Source: Apoderus coryli (lineage: Eukaryota; Arthropoda; Insecta; Coleoptera; Attelabidae). Taken from it: 64,000 bases of DNA. The stretch spans positions 6,974,297 through 7,038,296 of the forward strand of contig OU452206.1 of NCBI GenBank assembly GCA_911728435.2, written 5' to 3'. Of the stretch, positions 32,762-45,290 are shown piece after piece (within the stretch, counting starts at the first letter, position 1; the number at the start of each line of letters is the position of its first letter). Below the pieces are notes generated by a model. It was given only the letters and a program-made list of their open reading frames with translations, was not told the DNA's origin and made no database searches. The position numbers and the translations under genes are program-made.

Positions 32762-33089
32762 AAGCGAGTAATTTATTAAAATCAAAAGAATATAATCAAT
32801 AAAATATCAACCCCTTCTCTATATTCTATATTTATTCTTAACTCAGTGGATCCCGCTTGCCTGAATCTTCGAATACTTTTATCATATAGCGGAGGCTCAA
32901 TCTAATTCTACCCGGCGCGGCGCCTGCATCATGTCACAAATATAATTAGATTGAGCCTCCGCTATGTGATAAAAGTACTCGAAGATTCAGGCAAGCGGGA
33001 TCCACTGACTTAAAAATAAATATGGAATATCGAGAAGGGGTTGATATTTTATTGATTATATTCTTTTGGTTTTAATAAATTACGCGCTT
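32762..33089. mobile_element. Large fold-back element with 150-bp near-perfect arms
   Basis: Arm 32762-32911 is almost exactly complementary to about 32943-33089, including TGGATCCCGCTTGCCTGAAT facing ATTCAGGCAAGCGGGATCCA and GAGGCTCAATCTAATT facing its complement. The loop (about 30 bp) contains CCCGGCGCGGCGCC. It is non-coding. The high arm identity implies a recent origin or gene conversion between arms. Confidence 0.85.
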
Positions 33090-33839
33090 GGCTTGCAGAG
33101 CTACTCGAGAATCGCCCACGTATATCACGCTCACAAAAGAGGATCTTATTGATTCTCCCTCGTAAACGAGTGACGGTCTGTATTTGAACTGCTTCTCTCA
33201 GTTAATAGTTACTTGATTAGATTTAGAAATTTATATTAAAATAAAATCGAAAGTCAAACATATTTTACCAACTATTATTTATTTAATTATTTAACCAATA
33301 TACAAAAATCAATTTAATAAAAAGGACAATTATAACATTTAAATATTTGTACTCCATAATAATCATCATCATCGACACTGATATTTTTCGTTAATTTTCA
33401 GTTTCAAAATTATAACTATCAATACTAATACTATAAACTCCTGTTGATAAACCGTAAAACTTAAAGACACTACTCAACGGGGAGATTAGTGCTTTTCGTT
33501 GCTTTTAAAACTCTGAGTGCACTTCGTCGAAGTTGGAGATTAGACCTAATAAAGAGAGTTTTGTGATATGAGAACCTGGCGGAGTTTTGGAGACATGTGC
33601 TCCAACTCGAGGGAGACTTCATGCTCTGAGCTGCCAAGTCTCCAACTCCACTCTCTTCAAACTTTACTATACAGAAGTGCAAAAAAAAAATCTCTGTAAC
33701 TTCCTGTTACACCAATATTTTCTGTCTGTTGCGTAGATACAATACCGATGTTAGAGACATGAAATTTAAAGAACTTTTATAAATTATTAATCAGCGAAAA
33801 ATACTTAGTTCGATGGGATGCAACATTTTTATTACAATA

Positions 33840-35210
33840 TGCCGGGTGTGACAATGTATGTATATATATTGTCTGTGTGTTTGTCTGTCTGTCTGTATCC
33901 ACGATAACTCAAAAATAACTTAACATATTTCAACTAAATTTGGTACACAAATACTACAGGATATGTCTAGGTGCTGATTAACTTTTAGAAAACATTAGGA
34001 TAGGCAAGGGGTTTAAAAACTCTTTAAACATTAAAAAATTCATACTTCTTAAACGTATCCGAAAAATTCAATAATTTTTCATTGGTTTAATAGAGCATAA
34101 CCTAACACATTCACTGTACAAAAAATATATCACATTGGCGTTCGAAAAGAGTGTAAAAAATTAAAAAAAAAATCCTGTCAAATCCAGACAAGTTATTTAC
34201 AGCTTTGATAGAATATAAGCTATAGAATGTGAGATAAAAAACTTGCATACATGGGCGTTCGTAAATAGTGGAAAAGGGGTCAAAATAAAAAAAATATATT
34301 TCCTATATAAATTTATTCAAAATATGGAATAATTTTTCATAGTTGTGATACAATATTATAACCCAAAAAATGTCACATAGAAGAATTGATTCATACAGGC
34401 GTTCACAAATAGTGTAAATAAGGGTCAAAAGTGAATACAAAATATTCCGCAAACATACCAGAAAAATTGTCTAATTATATAGATATTGTTAGAAACTATT
34501 TGAAATTAATAATACAACAACACACTTATACAACCATTAACATTTAATCATAATATCTTAATATTCACATGTAACGAAAATACAAATAAAAGCGGCCTGT
34601 TAACCCGAGCACAGAGAATATTAGAGTGCCGACGCATTTTTCCTATTCCATTGTTATCGGTTTCTTACTAGACAACCACATGCAAAAAGATAAAACCAGT
34701 TATCAGCATTTCTTGTCTGTACGTCGTCACTGAACATCCCTTAGACCGGCAGCGGCTTTCGTATGAACATAACAAAATAATAAATAATTGCCTATCGGCT
34801 GATTTCTAACAATATAGTTTTGATATAAGATAACTTACAAAATGCAGCATATAGGCGTCCGTTAGAAGTCTCAAAAAGGTCAGAAAAATCTATATCCACT
34901 ATAACTGAAAACTCACTTTGAACATAGGCAAGAGGTTTAAATTTTATAGTTCTTAAACGTATCCGAATTATTGAATAATTTTTCATTGATTTAATAGGAT
35001 CTAACATAAAAGGGCTTAAAAATGTAAACATATTTCCTAACAATAGCAGAAATATTGACTAGTTATTTATAGCTTTGATAGAATATAACGTATGAAATGT
35101 ATCATAAAAAACTTTTTCGAAATATGTAATAATTTAATTAAAAAATAAGAGCCTTACGAAAAAGGTAAACGACAAAAAGGTCACAGAAATATATATTACT
35201 ATTACATTTA
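33840..35210. repeat. Transposon-like region with a degenerate internal repeat
   Basis: A (TGTC)n-type microsatellite at 33870-33897 leads into CACGATAACTCAAAAATAAC. Similar units then recur, such as AATAATTTTTCATTG(G/A)TTTAATAG at about 34070 and 34975, and TATTTA(C/T)AGCTTTGATAGAATATAA at about 34195 and 35060. There is no coding sequence. The superfamily is not recognised. Confidence 0.5.
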
Positions 35211-35824
35211 ATCATGGAGAGCTGTTCGTGCCTCGAAGGCAACAGTTCCCCATTCAATAAATTTGTTCCCATATACTATTGATAATTTTTAATATAGGTT
35301 AGCACATAATGTACTAAAACCATAGGCGTAACCAGGATGTACCGTTGGGGGGATTACGACTAGTCGCCATACTACCCCGATGAGAGAGATCGAGATTGCC
35401 TCAAATGCGTTTTTAGGCTCTCAAAACTGAGTATATTTTAACAATAATTATTATTGGCAAAACCTCCTGGTCTCGTCTATGAGTGACACATTTCCTCTGA
35501 AAATGCTATAGGTAAGTTGTTAGATAGAAAAACTCCACATATTATGTTTTATTGCAAAACTGTCGGGTATGCCCAAAAAGACGAGTTTAATTAATATTCA
35601 AAAATTTAGGAACAAACACATCTGATAAAACATTCTCACACAAAATTGTGTCTGAACGATGATGAACTTTTCTTTTTGAACATTCTTCTATTTTAGACAC
35701 AATATTTCGCATAGCCCTATGCAGCATTAAAAGAGAAATATCCTGGATTTCTGTTCAAGTCAAGCCTTGAAATCAGGCACGATGGAAAAATTTCTTATAA
35801 TATGTTTTAAGGAAAACGCCGCAT
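35211..35824. other. Non-coding, with one transposon-like terminus
   Basis: CATAGGCGTAACCAGGATGTACCG near 35323 looks like a DNA-transposon end, but no partner end was found. Confidence 0.35.
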
Positions 35825-37770
35825 CTAATAATAATAATAAAGTTTATTTTTAATGCTGGCGACACTCACAAAATCTTATGTGTAACCAGCAAGACATCAC
35901 ATCACATAAATTAGAACATACAATAAACATTCATACTCTTTTAGATATAATAGTAATAATACGTAGAAATTATTAGAAAAAATTATAAATAACATAAATA
36001 ATGATTCTTTAAAAATCCCAAAACACAACATGACTTAACCATATCGGAAGTACATCCAAATGTCCAGGAAGAAAGAAATAGAAAAAGATTTAAGTATTAT
36101 CACTTCTCTAAATAAATCAAAACTCAAACTCAATTGACACTATTTTTGGTAACTTATTGAAGATTTTTGGGGCATTATATTAAACTTTTTAAACTGAGTG
36201 GTTCTGTGTCTCGGTATGCAATACAGCCTCGAAAACCGCGTGGTGCGATTATGTATGGTTACACCACGGTTGAGTTTTCTATAAAGATATCTCGGAAACC
36301 CGGTTCTGTCGACCTTGCAAATTAGGCAAGCCATATGCAATGTGAATCTGTCCTCCATATTTAACCAATTCGATAACCTGAAGTGTGCAGATTTACGATC
36401 AAACTTCCTTAAATCGTAAGCAAATCTGATACAGGCATTCTGTATTTTCTGCAAGGAATATTTATCCCTGACAGAGAGGCAAGGGAAGTATGAAGAGTAG
36501 TTAGTTTTCTCTCAAGTTTTTTTGAGACCATTACAAATGAAAATGCTTCGTCCAACATAAACGTGTTTCTTGTTTTATGCATAAGTTGAACTTTATACTG
36601 TAGCAAGCATAACCATTTATGTGATATTCGTTGCTGCCTAGTTTTTGGGCTTTCTGTTTGCAGATCGCTTTGAAATTCTTAAAAATACAGCTTGAGCAAT
36701 TTCAAAAGTTTGAGGAGTTCTGTCTGAAATAGGCCTAACTGCATAGTTCTTCTTCAGATGATGCCGCGCAAGGACAAAAGGCTCGTTATTTTTTAAGAGA
36801 TATTTAACAATAACAGCGACAGAATTTATTAACGTTTCGGCACTGTCAATACATTGCTATATAATTTGAAAAATATTTTTACAGCTAAATAGATATCTGA
36901 CTGAAACAGCATTTGATTCAAACATTAAACAAAAACAGCGCAATTGTGAAACTATGCTGAATCGTAAGGCTTTAGGCGCGTGGTTGAGGAGATTCTCCTC
37001 ACTGATTTAGAGACAGTGGTCGACGGCAGACGTTATCGAGAAGGAACGGGCAACAACGGTCTGAGCAATTGCAATTATTAAACCATTCTAAGATTTGTGA
37101 CAAATATAATTGTCCAGTTTATTTGAATAACCTGACATGGCAATAGTGTGGAATATGCCGAACTATAAAATAAATTTAAATGACAGACATAATATTATGT
37201 CGTATTCCGATATTTAAAGAAAATTATAATATCCTGTTGGTTTCGATAAAACACAAACTCTGATTGATTATTGTAGTCTAGTAATTCTGCAAGCATTGTT
37301 AGTGATGTCTGCAATATGGGAAAATATCGAAAAAGATCTATAAGCATCACTCACGGTTTAACAGAACTAAAATTGATTTAAAATTATTTGGATTTATTTA
37401 AAATAATACCGTCTCTCTCACACTGCAAAAATACAGCATCTAGCAAGGGATAAACCCTCATATAAATTTTCAGATCATCAGCAAGAAACTTAAAGTTGTT
37501 GTTTCAATAGAACTTGGGTAGTCATTCACCAAAATGTTGAACAACAGAGGTCCCAGATGTGATCCCCGAGGTACACCTGACGAAATATAAATAACAGAAG
37601 CTTTCAAATTGCCTATGCGTACGATTTGTGCTTGCTCAGACTGATAGCTAGCAATTAAGTTCAACAAAGACCCTAAACTGCTAAAGGCGACAAGTCTGTC
37701 CACCAGCAGAAACAGAAGATTTTCGCGAGTTAGAACCGTTTTCGATTTAAATTGGTTGTTTTCCATAATG
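35825..37770 (-). pseudogene. Degenerate LINE with RT and C-terminal parts
   Basis: On the minus strand, 37766-37470 encodes an RT segment with YISSGVPRGSHLGPLLFNI and an LLADDLKIY-like motif just downstream. 36606-36140 encodes the C-terminal region (MQKIQNACIRFAYDLRKF ... IHNRTTRFSRLYCIPRHRTTQFKKF). The copy ends in a (TTA)n tail at about 35840-35825. Between 36.65 and 37.3 kb no LINE sequence is recognisable. Confidence 0.75.
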
Positions 37771-39057
37771 TCAATGTTTTATCAGGTATAGTATAAGTAA
37801 AACTTGGTATTCAATTACTTGTATCATGTTTTAAAAGTACCTTTAAAATATTTAAGTCAAAAATATCAACCACAAAAGCAGAATAAATTATTAAAGTTGT
37901 GACGCACTTGTCGTATAACGGTAATAAATACATTTTTGTTTGTGTTTGTAAGAGAGTTTTACACGCATTGTCATAATTAAGTCATTCGTATGTACCTCAG
38001 CTACAACCTCATTAAATTCGTTTTAATTAAATTCTATACATAAGCCCATTCTGTGTACAAATTTAGTTTTATCCATACAATTACTCTGACACCTACTGTG
38101 AGACACTCCAAAAGCATTGATAAAACCCCCATGTCTGTTAAATACGTTGTAAAAGATATTTGCTATATAAAACATATTTTCTGAGGCAGTCAACCTTAAA
38201 ATTGAATTGTGAGTGTTATAGAGCTAGAGCCTATACTAGTGGAAAATAGAATTTTTTTGTTTAACCGGTAAGGATTTTACATTATTTATTCTTTATAAAT
38301 TATTTCATTTTGGACTTCTATACAATAATAGTAAACTTAAGTTTGTTTTTGTATGTCAATTTTTTGAAAGTTGTGTGAAGTGTGACAAACGATTATTTAT
38401 TTCAAATTTTGTAAATTTATCTAATTTGACAAAAAATATGGTTAGATATGCTACTATATCTTGGAAAATATAATTGAGACTTTCTACAAATTGTTTAAAC
38501 AATTGTTATAAAATGCAGTGAACAATACATGAGATGTATTTAAAATATTGACAAACGTGTGTACCACTTCACCAAAACACTTTTTTTAATTCTCGCGCGT
38601 TTCGCTAACAATGTTAGCATCCATAGGAGAGACCTGAAGCGGTTGTGTGCGCGGCGAGATTTAAAAACGTGTTTTCGCGAAGTGGAAAAACAACTTTTTC
38701 AATATTACTCTACGCTAAAGGTTCTACTAATCGGTTATAGGTCCTTTGAAGATAGAAAGGACTTCCACATCAAAAAAATAAATAAATAGAACATTTGCTT
38801 TAAATCATAAGCGTATTTTAGAAATTCAATAAAAAATAAAAATAATTTAAGAAGACTTAGTCGTAATGTTAATGTTTACACTCGGTATAAATTACATAAA
38901 TCAAGTTTGAATGTACTTATTGCTAGAAATAGAATTACGATTGTCAGAAAAACGTCAGAAAAAAATTAAAAGAATTTTTGAATTAAAAGAAAATAAAAAC
39001 TTCATATATTGAAATCATGATATTCGAACTAAAAATAAGAAGTACTTTCTTTACTAA
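37771..39057. other. AT-rich stretch with one short unassigned ORF
   Basis: A plus-strand frame at 38559-38789 encodes 76 residues with a basic stretch (HRRDLKRLCARRDLK) in a locally GC-richer block (38600-38690). No family is recognised and there is no supporting context. Confidence 0.3.
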
Positions 39058-40028
39058 TGGCCAATTGCACCGACCTTTTCAATGATTAGGCTTCTCTCGT
39101 TGCACGGTACGTCGAAATGTATTTAAGTGAGACTTAAATTAAGCCACGGTTTTTCCAGGCTTAAATATTTAAGGAAGCGTTTCTAACGTTTCCTGTGTTT
39201 TTGAAACAGTTTTTTTTTTGGAACTTTGTTTTCTATAGAGTGCATTATATTTTTAGTCCACTATAAAGCTCGTAAAATTTACAAAAAATAATGGATGTTT
39301 TTTTTATTTGGTAGAAAATATATTAATAGGATTACATTAAAATATTAACAAATAAAAATGTAATTAAGTTATCTGAATTATTTTCGGTTCTAAATTTAAG
39401 GAATATCCATCAAAAGAATTTTCAAAACCAAAAACAGTTTTTTCGTTAACAATGGTTATCAAAAAGTCATCAATTGGTTTTTTGATAGATGATGCGGCCC
39501 TCCTATTTTGTATATTTCACATGTCTTTTGCAGTATCTTTCCGAAGCTCCTTTTTTCTGTTATCATAGAATTTTTTCAGAGAATCGGATGACCGAGGAAT
39601 CCCTCTCGGAGATGCACTATTAAATTGTCCTCGAATTTTCTCCCAAGTCTCTCGTTTATCATGTATGGTAGTACCATCGGTCGTCTTATTTTCAATAAGA
39701 ATTTTATATTTAAAACTAGACTAAAAATTAAATTTTTTCCCGTTCTGTAAAGTTTGAACTTCGGTGTCTTTTAATTATATTAGGTATTTTGGTTTATGTC
39801 CATGTTTCTATATTTCAATTTACAAAAACGATACCTAGGTACTTTTATTTCTACTTTGTTTTTGTTTAAAACAATTTAACTGAAAGGAGGTTAGAAATTG
39901 TAATGCTGCCCAGATTATTTCAAACACTAAGTGGAGTGCGGTGCAATACTACAAAATTAAAGACAGACTTAAAATATAAGTCGGCCTTAGTTAAGCTTAC
40001 TTATAGTTAGAGTCGGTACAATTGGCCA
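39058..40028. mobile_element. PIF/Harbinger-type element with TAA target duplication
   Basis: The termini TGGCCAATTGCACCGAC and GTCGGTACAATTGGCCA are inverted, and both are flanked by TAA (39055-39057 and 40029-40031), the 3-bp duplication typical of Harbinger. Inside lies a Myb/SANT-like remnant, the usual second protein of these elements. No DDE transposase remains, so the 971-bp copy is non-autonomous. Confidence 0.85.
39440..39760 (-). pseudogene. Myb/SANT-like DNA-binding protein remnant
   Basis: The minus strand reads KILIENKTTDGTTIHDKRET followed by WEKIRGQFNS and DSLKKFYDNRKKELRKDTA. This matches the trihelix Myb/SANT-like domain (IENKxTDxxTxxxKxxxWxxIxxxFN ... LKxxYDNxKKxxRK) carried by Harbinger accessory ORFs. 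In-frame stops and a shift near the start show decay. Confidence 0.65.
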
Positions 40029-40401
40029 TAATTTGCCTAATAACGTCGCACATTACCGATTTATTTATACGTGTCCTAGATAATACACTTCGTGACAGTT
40101 GACATTATTTAATTAATTAATAATAAAGTAATCCATTCCAAAGAGGGGAATATTGTGTCTTTTTTTTGGCGAAATGTGTCTCACAAATTGTAGTTTGGAC
40201 TAGAACTCTGCAAATTTCTTTTTATTTGGTCGTGACCCTTCGACTACATCCTTGTATACGCCATTGATATAAAGCGAATTGAAGGCACAAGATGCTCTGT
40301 AGCCCAATAACATCAATCATCATCTATCGTCCTTCTAATAACTAAAGCAATTCATTTTTATTAAATACATTTCAATATAACGATTCCTTAATATTTTTTA
40401 G

Positions 40402-40672
40402 TAATCACCTACTCCAACATGAAAGAGTTAAGTAATGTGCATACTGTACTAGCTCTTTTCTATATTATAATTTGCCCGTTAATGCATGGTTGCATCGCTG
40501 TGGAGCAGAACTTTACTTCTTACGTAAAAATTTTATCGCATGACGAATCCACAAAGATGGTGCTACGAAATCAAACCCAAAGAGGAGCGAACGAGGGATC
40601 AAAGTTAGCGGAACATACGCGCGCCGTTCCACCCGACAACGGCTACGGGAATTATGGAGATTTGATATATAG
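40402..40672 (+). CDS. MBF2-like secreted protein, exon 1
   Basis: An acceptor-like TTTTTTAG precedes the exon, and ATG is at 40419. The exon encodes 84 codons plus two bases: a signal peptide (about residues 1-27, core TVLALFYIIICPLM), then a polar region with N-glycosylation-like sites and YGNYGDLIYR. It ends AG|GTTGGT. Its phase (2 bases) fits exon 2, which begins with the missing base. Joined, the three exons give about 168 residues without a stop. The C-terminal half (ITSVRVL ... GTDVQTFLRVASR ... MIEVYGF) resembles the MBF2 family of small insect secreted proteins, which end in an I-x-I/V-Y-G pattern. The family call is from memory of that pattern and moderately sure; the gene structure is firmer. 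Confidence 0.7.
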
Positions 40673-41201
40673 GTTGGTGGTAATTTTAGTTAAATTTGCG
40701 CTAAATTGTTTTGTAAAAGTCGTAATGTTAACTGCATACATGTATACCTAATTATTTAAATTGCTTCGCGAAGCACTTAGTTGGGGTATAGGAAATTCTA
40801 GGAGAAAACTTCTTCTCATTATTGTTTGCCACAAATTTATATTTTTTCAAGTTCAAATTGGCACTAATCAGAATCAAAATGACATTAGTCAAAATCAAAT
40901 TGACAACAATAATTTCAAATTGGCATTAATCAAAACCATAATGGCACTAATCACTTTCAAATTGACAATAAACAAAATCAAATTGGCACTAGTAAATTTT
41001 AGAGAACAACGTTCGTGGCAATATTGGCAAGATAACTACTATTGCTAATTGTACCAAATTTATTTCACATATACAGAGATTTAATCTTGTATTCTTTCTT
41101 GAACCTTGTTACAATTTTTTTTGTTTCTTTTTCTTGTGCTAAAGGTTCTGTTTTAAAACGGGAAAATTTTCTTTAAATTTTTGTTTATTTAATGTCTGTA
41201 G

Positions 41202-41237
41202 GTACTATGTTTCGGCTAGTATGCCTTCTTCAGGTAC
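41202..41237 (-). ncRNA. Hammerhead-like motif, left arm of the inverted repeat
   Basis: On the minus strand: GTAC, CTGAAGA, A-GGC facing GCC around ATACTA, GAAA, C-A-T-A, then GTAC. The two GTAC blocks are self-complementary and would form stem I. One extra base sits between the core and stem II, so activity is uncertain. Confidence 0.4.
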
Positions 41238-41409
41238 ATTTCATTTTCTAAAATTTTAAAACTAGATTTAAAATAAAACAAGTTATTGGTACATTTACAA
41301 GACATCACTAGAACATTCAGTGTAAATAGGTGATCTTAAACATAACAACATACAAATTACAGATATTCTTATTTATGTTTCATTTTTCTGTTATGTTTTA
41401 AAAAGAAAT

Positions 41410-41445
41410 GTACCTGAAGTAGGCATACTAGCCGAAACGTAGTAC
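41410..41445 (+). ncRNA. Hammerhead-like motif, right arm of the inverted repeat
   Basis: GTAC, CTGAAGT (core A9 changed to T), AGGC-ATACTA-GCC, GAAA, CGTA, GTAC. It is a diverged mirror of the left-arm motif and probably inactive because of the core change. Confidence 0.35.
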
Positions 41446-42060
41446 CTACAGACATGATTTAAAAAAAAATATCAAAGAAAATTTTCCCGTTTTAAAACAG
41501 AACCTTTATCCCAAGAAAAATAAACAAAAAAAAAAGAGATTTATTGCTGGTGCATTGGATATGCAAGATATAATTTTTTAAGAAAATTTGTTATTTAAAA
41601 TTCGTTAATTGTTTCAATAATTTAATTGTTTTCGCTAATTGTATGTTACAAGTGCCAATTTGAATTTGTTCATATCGTTTTGATTATTGTTAATTTGCTT
41701 TTGAAATTCAAGTTGTTAATTTGATTTTGACTAATGCATTTTGACTCTGATTAGCGCCAGTTTGGACTTGAAAAGGTATAGTTCCACATAGCAAAAGAGT
41801 TATTGTCTAACACTGCTGAGATATTTAAGGTTCAAGATATTATGCGAGGATGGGATGAAGTTTCCCGCCTAATATAGAGTTGATGCGAAATCTTTCATAT
41901 CGAATACCTATTTAGTATAAGTTTTATGGTTCATTAAAATAGACGGTTCAGTCGGTTGCTTATGTCGAAATGCAGTCATCAAATAATTCAAATGAATCTA
42001 GAAATGTATTCTAACGGTTACCTCGTTAGTCATAAGTAGCTATACAGAATTTTGTTATTC

Positions 42061-42483
42061 ATATTTACGATCAAGGGGAAGTTGCCCAGGAATGGGGATC
42101 AGCATGGTTACAATACAAGAAGTGGCAATAATATCTTATCTTACTGTATAAGCGATCTTCAATTTATATGGGTGGTTGATTATATAACAGTTTACCTGAC
42201 AATATTAAGAGCATACAGAGCTTGAATAAGTTTAAGAGGTCTATTAGGAAGTTGCTCTTCTCAGGAGTGTTCTACACGGTCGGAGAATATAAAAGCTATA
42301 TATTGTCCTTAACCTAAGTGTTTCTTGTACTCTGTGTGTCTCTTTATCATTTATTTTATTGTATAGGAACGTGATTTATTCTAGATTTATACTGTTGTGT
42401 TATTTACTTACCTACTTGATTTTGACAATTGTCTGTGCTATGTATATAGCGAGTTGAGACAATAAAGAGTAATATAATCTAAT
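42061..42483 (+). pseudogene. LINE C-terminal fragment
   Basis: Plus-strand pieces read a HGYNTRSGNNI block, an LPDNIKSIQSLNKFKRSIRK block and LLFSGVFYTVGEY. These match the C-terminus of the LINE family at 63.3-64 kb (NHTYSTRS, VPKQIRSFNYKLFK, CFYSVEEF). The copy ends in AATAAAGAGTAATATAATC. Confidence 0.65.
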
Positions 42484-43584
42484 CTATTTGTGTTTGGGAG
42501 AGTGCTAAGTTGAACCCATGCGTTTTTAATTGAAATGACTTTAGCTCTGTGATAGGGGTGGACACAACCCTCATATTCTTAAATAGCAGTAGATGCAAGT
42601 GAAACATCGTTTGAAAGCATCTTTTATCTGCTTTACAGCAATAGGTTACTTTTGATATTTTCCTCCATCATTCACAAGAAAATTTCGTTTAAAAGTTACA
42701 AATATGTATAGTACGGCGACTGATTTTGCAAGCATTTCATGTTAAATTTTTTGTAACCTATTAAAATAATTTAGTGGATGGGACAGCGTTTCATTTCTCA
42801 ATTTTCGTTTTGTTCTTTAGTGAGAATTTTAACCACTGATTTTGCAAACATTTTACGTTGCAATAATTATTGTAATGTACATAAGCTGCCTTTAAGTCAG
42901 ATGAGACAACCTGTATAAGAGTTATGAACTTCCATGCAGAAATATTTAAAGTACGTAAAAATACTCTATATTACCAACCCAGCTAATTCCTTTAATTTAA
43001 AAAAATTAAATGTTCATTTGTTTTTGTCTTAATTCCTTTTACGAACTCCAACAATCTCATTTAAGTTTATTAAAGTCATTTTTAGAATGCAGCTCAAGTG
43101 TTCTTTTCCATTATCCGAGTTTTCATTTTCAAACTCTCATTATTTCATTTTTCTAAATGAAGGATGAGCGAGGGATGTTTTCTTTGATTAAGAACTGCAA
43201 TGCCAAAAAGTTCAGAGGGATATAAGGCTTCATTTTAAAAGTGGTGCACTGCAGTTATTATATTTATATTAATTCAAATGAATATAAAAAAAAAATGTTT
43301 GATAGTACTTTTCAAATTTCAAACGTTAGTTGTTAGCATTTTATTTGTAGAATAGGCAAAGGCCTCTGGAAAATGTCGTGCAAAAGAGGCTATTTACCTC
43401 GTTATTTGAATTCCAGCGCTTTAAGGGCTCTGAAGACCATTTTGGTATAATGAGAAACCTTTAAAGGGTGTACCAAATACATAGGCTTGAGGATGTATAA
43501 CGAAGAGTAATGCAGAATAAATCTGATTAAAAGTTGCACTAGTTGAAAGTAGGATATCTTACAAAGACTTGGATGGATAAATCC
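42484..43584. other. Intronic AT-rich stretch, nothing recognised
   Basis: No exon or paired termini are seen. A long minus-strand open frame at 43402-43716 partly overlaps the LINE that follows and shows no family features. Confidence 0.4.
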
Positions 43585-45290
43585 GAGGGTAATTCTTTGT
43601 AAAAAATTCGTAAGCATTCTCCATGGATTTCGGGCGATACTATTCGCAGCATCAAATTGAAGTCTAAACTTTTGAAAAAATATAAGACATCCGAAGATCC
43701 TCAATTTTTGAATCATTTTACAGTTGTGCGTCCCAATATAAAAACTGACAAGAGGTCCTCTTACAGGGTGTACTTGCGTGATGCTGAGCGTATATTGAGT
43801 AGTGACTCTAACAAATTTTTGTCTTTTATCAATTCCAGAAGCAATTCTGGGCGATTGCCTGGTAGTATGACTTATGTGAATAAATTTGCGAAATTTTTAG
43901 CACATCACATCTTGCATATCAAACATTTATCGGATCGCGGGATTACTGAGACAGAGGTCTACGAAGCTTTGAGAAGGTTGAAAGCTAAATTTACATCGGG
44001 TCGTGATGGTATACCATCTTTTGTAATTAGGGATTGTGCCACTGTGTTTGCTAAACTATTGTGTACAATGTTTCTTTGCGATCGTGTAGTTTCGCCTCTG
44101 ATTGGAAGGCTTATAGAAGGCTCATAAGAAGGGAGATAAACATGATATATCAAATTATAGACCAATTTCCATATAGAGTCGTGTTTTTCAAAAGATTTTG
44201 AATTTGTGCTCCTTGATATTATTATGAACCATATTAGGCGTCAAGTTTCATCGGTACAACATGGCAAATTTCCCGGTTGTTTTGGGTCAACCAATTTATT
44301 AGTTTTAACACAGTTTTTAGCTGAGCGACTTGATAATGGGGGTCAGGTAGATGTAATCTACACTGATTTTTCTAATGCCTCTTTGATAGACTTGATCATG
44401 CGTAAATTGCTGCTTTTGAAGTCGTATCTGAAGAATAGATTTCAGTTTGTGGAATGTTGAGTATTTATATCTGCAAATTTTAGTCTCATCTGGTGTTCCC
44501 CAGGGCTCTGTCCTTGGACCATTGTTGTTCCTGTGTTTTATTGATGCTATATCTGGTGGCTTTACAAATAGTTTGTTATTATATGCTTACGATTTCAAAG
44601 TTTATTCTGTCTTGAATAGTACTGAAGATTGTTCTCATCTTCAGGACGATTTAAATGTTGTCTATGAGTGGTGTGCCTGTAATAATGTTTATCTGAATAT
44701 TGATAGATGTTTTAGAGATTCTTATATACGGAAAATTAACCCTGTAAAATTGTCATAATATTCTATAAATAATAGTCCGCTAACAACTTGTGATGAGTTT
44801 AAAGATTTAGGGGTTTGGTTTGATGGTAAACTGAGCTTTACTAATCATTACGATAATATAATTTCAGCGTCCTATAGATTTCTGGTTTATATAATACGTA
44901 ATACCAGAGAGTTTATGATACCTCAGCACTCAGTGTTCTTTTCAACGCATTTCTCAGATCTAAACTGGAATATACATCTGTTGTATGAAATTCTCTGCCA
45001 GACATATAACTAATACTGAACGCATCCAGCGTCGTTTTGCCAAGTTGCTGTGGTTTGGGGTAGATGAGGTTTATCCAACCATTGGGTTTCCTTATGATAT
45101 TCTGCTAAACCGATTTATTCTAGTATCATTAATTACTCTTAGAGAATATTCCGCTCTAGTTTTACTTTTTAAAATTATGAGTGGATTTCTTTACTGTCCA
45201 GAGTATTTAACACTGATTCCTTTTTGTGTCCCAAATTTACGGACACGTAATAACGGAATCGTATTTTCCTTTCCCGCGTACTAATTTGTT
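43585..45290 (+). pseudogene. Degenerate Jockey-like LINE (linker, RT, C-terminus)
   Basis: The plus strand starts in the endonuclease-RT linker (PWISGDTIRSIKLKSKLLKK ... YRVYLRDAERILSSDSNKFL ... RLPGSMTYVNK). It continues through RT parts (a KAKFTSGRDGIPSFVIRDC block, DVIYTDFSNAS, SSGVPQGSVLGPLLFLCFID, LLYAYDFKVY) and the thumb/C-terminal region (NTERIQRRFAKLLW ... NRFILVSLITLREY). YADD has become YAYD, and several frame changes occur. It lies inside intron 1 of the MBF2-like gene in the same orientation. Confidence 0.8.

Larger units (their letters stand above)
40850..41778. repeat. 0.9-kb inverted repeat with minisatellite-like outer arms
   Basis: Left arm about 40853-41250 faces right arm about 41395-41778. 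The outer parts contain irregular AAATTGGCACTAATCA-type units and their complements. The inner parts match closely from AAAGGTTCTGTTTTAAAACG through AGAAAATTTTC to a hammerhead-like core in each arm. It lies in intron 1 of the MBF2-like gene. It is probably a head-to-head pair of a Penelope-like or retrozyme-like unit. Confidence 0.7.

Noticed and set aside
40761..41048. Plus-strand 95-codon frame after MBF2-like exon 1
   Set aside because: Its Asn/Gln/Ile-rich translation comes from the minisatellite-like outer arm of the inverted repeat.
43402..43716. Minus-strand 104-codon frame
   Set aside because: It overlaps the plus-strand LINE linker region and shows no family features.
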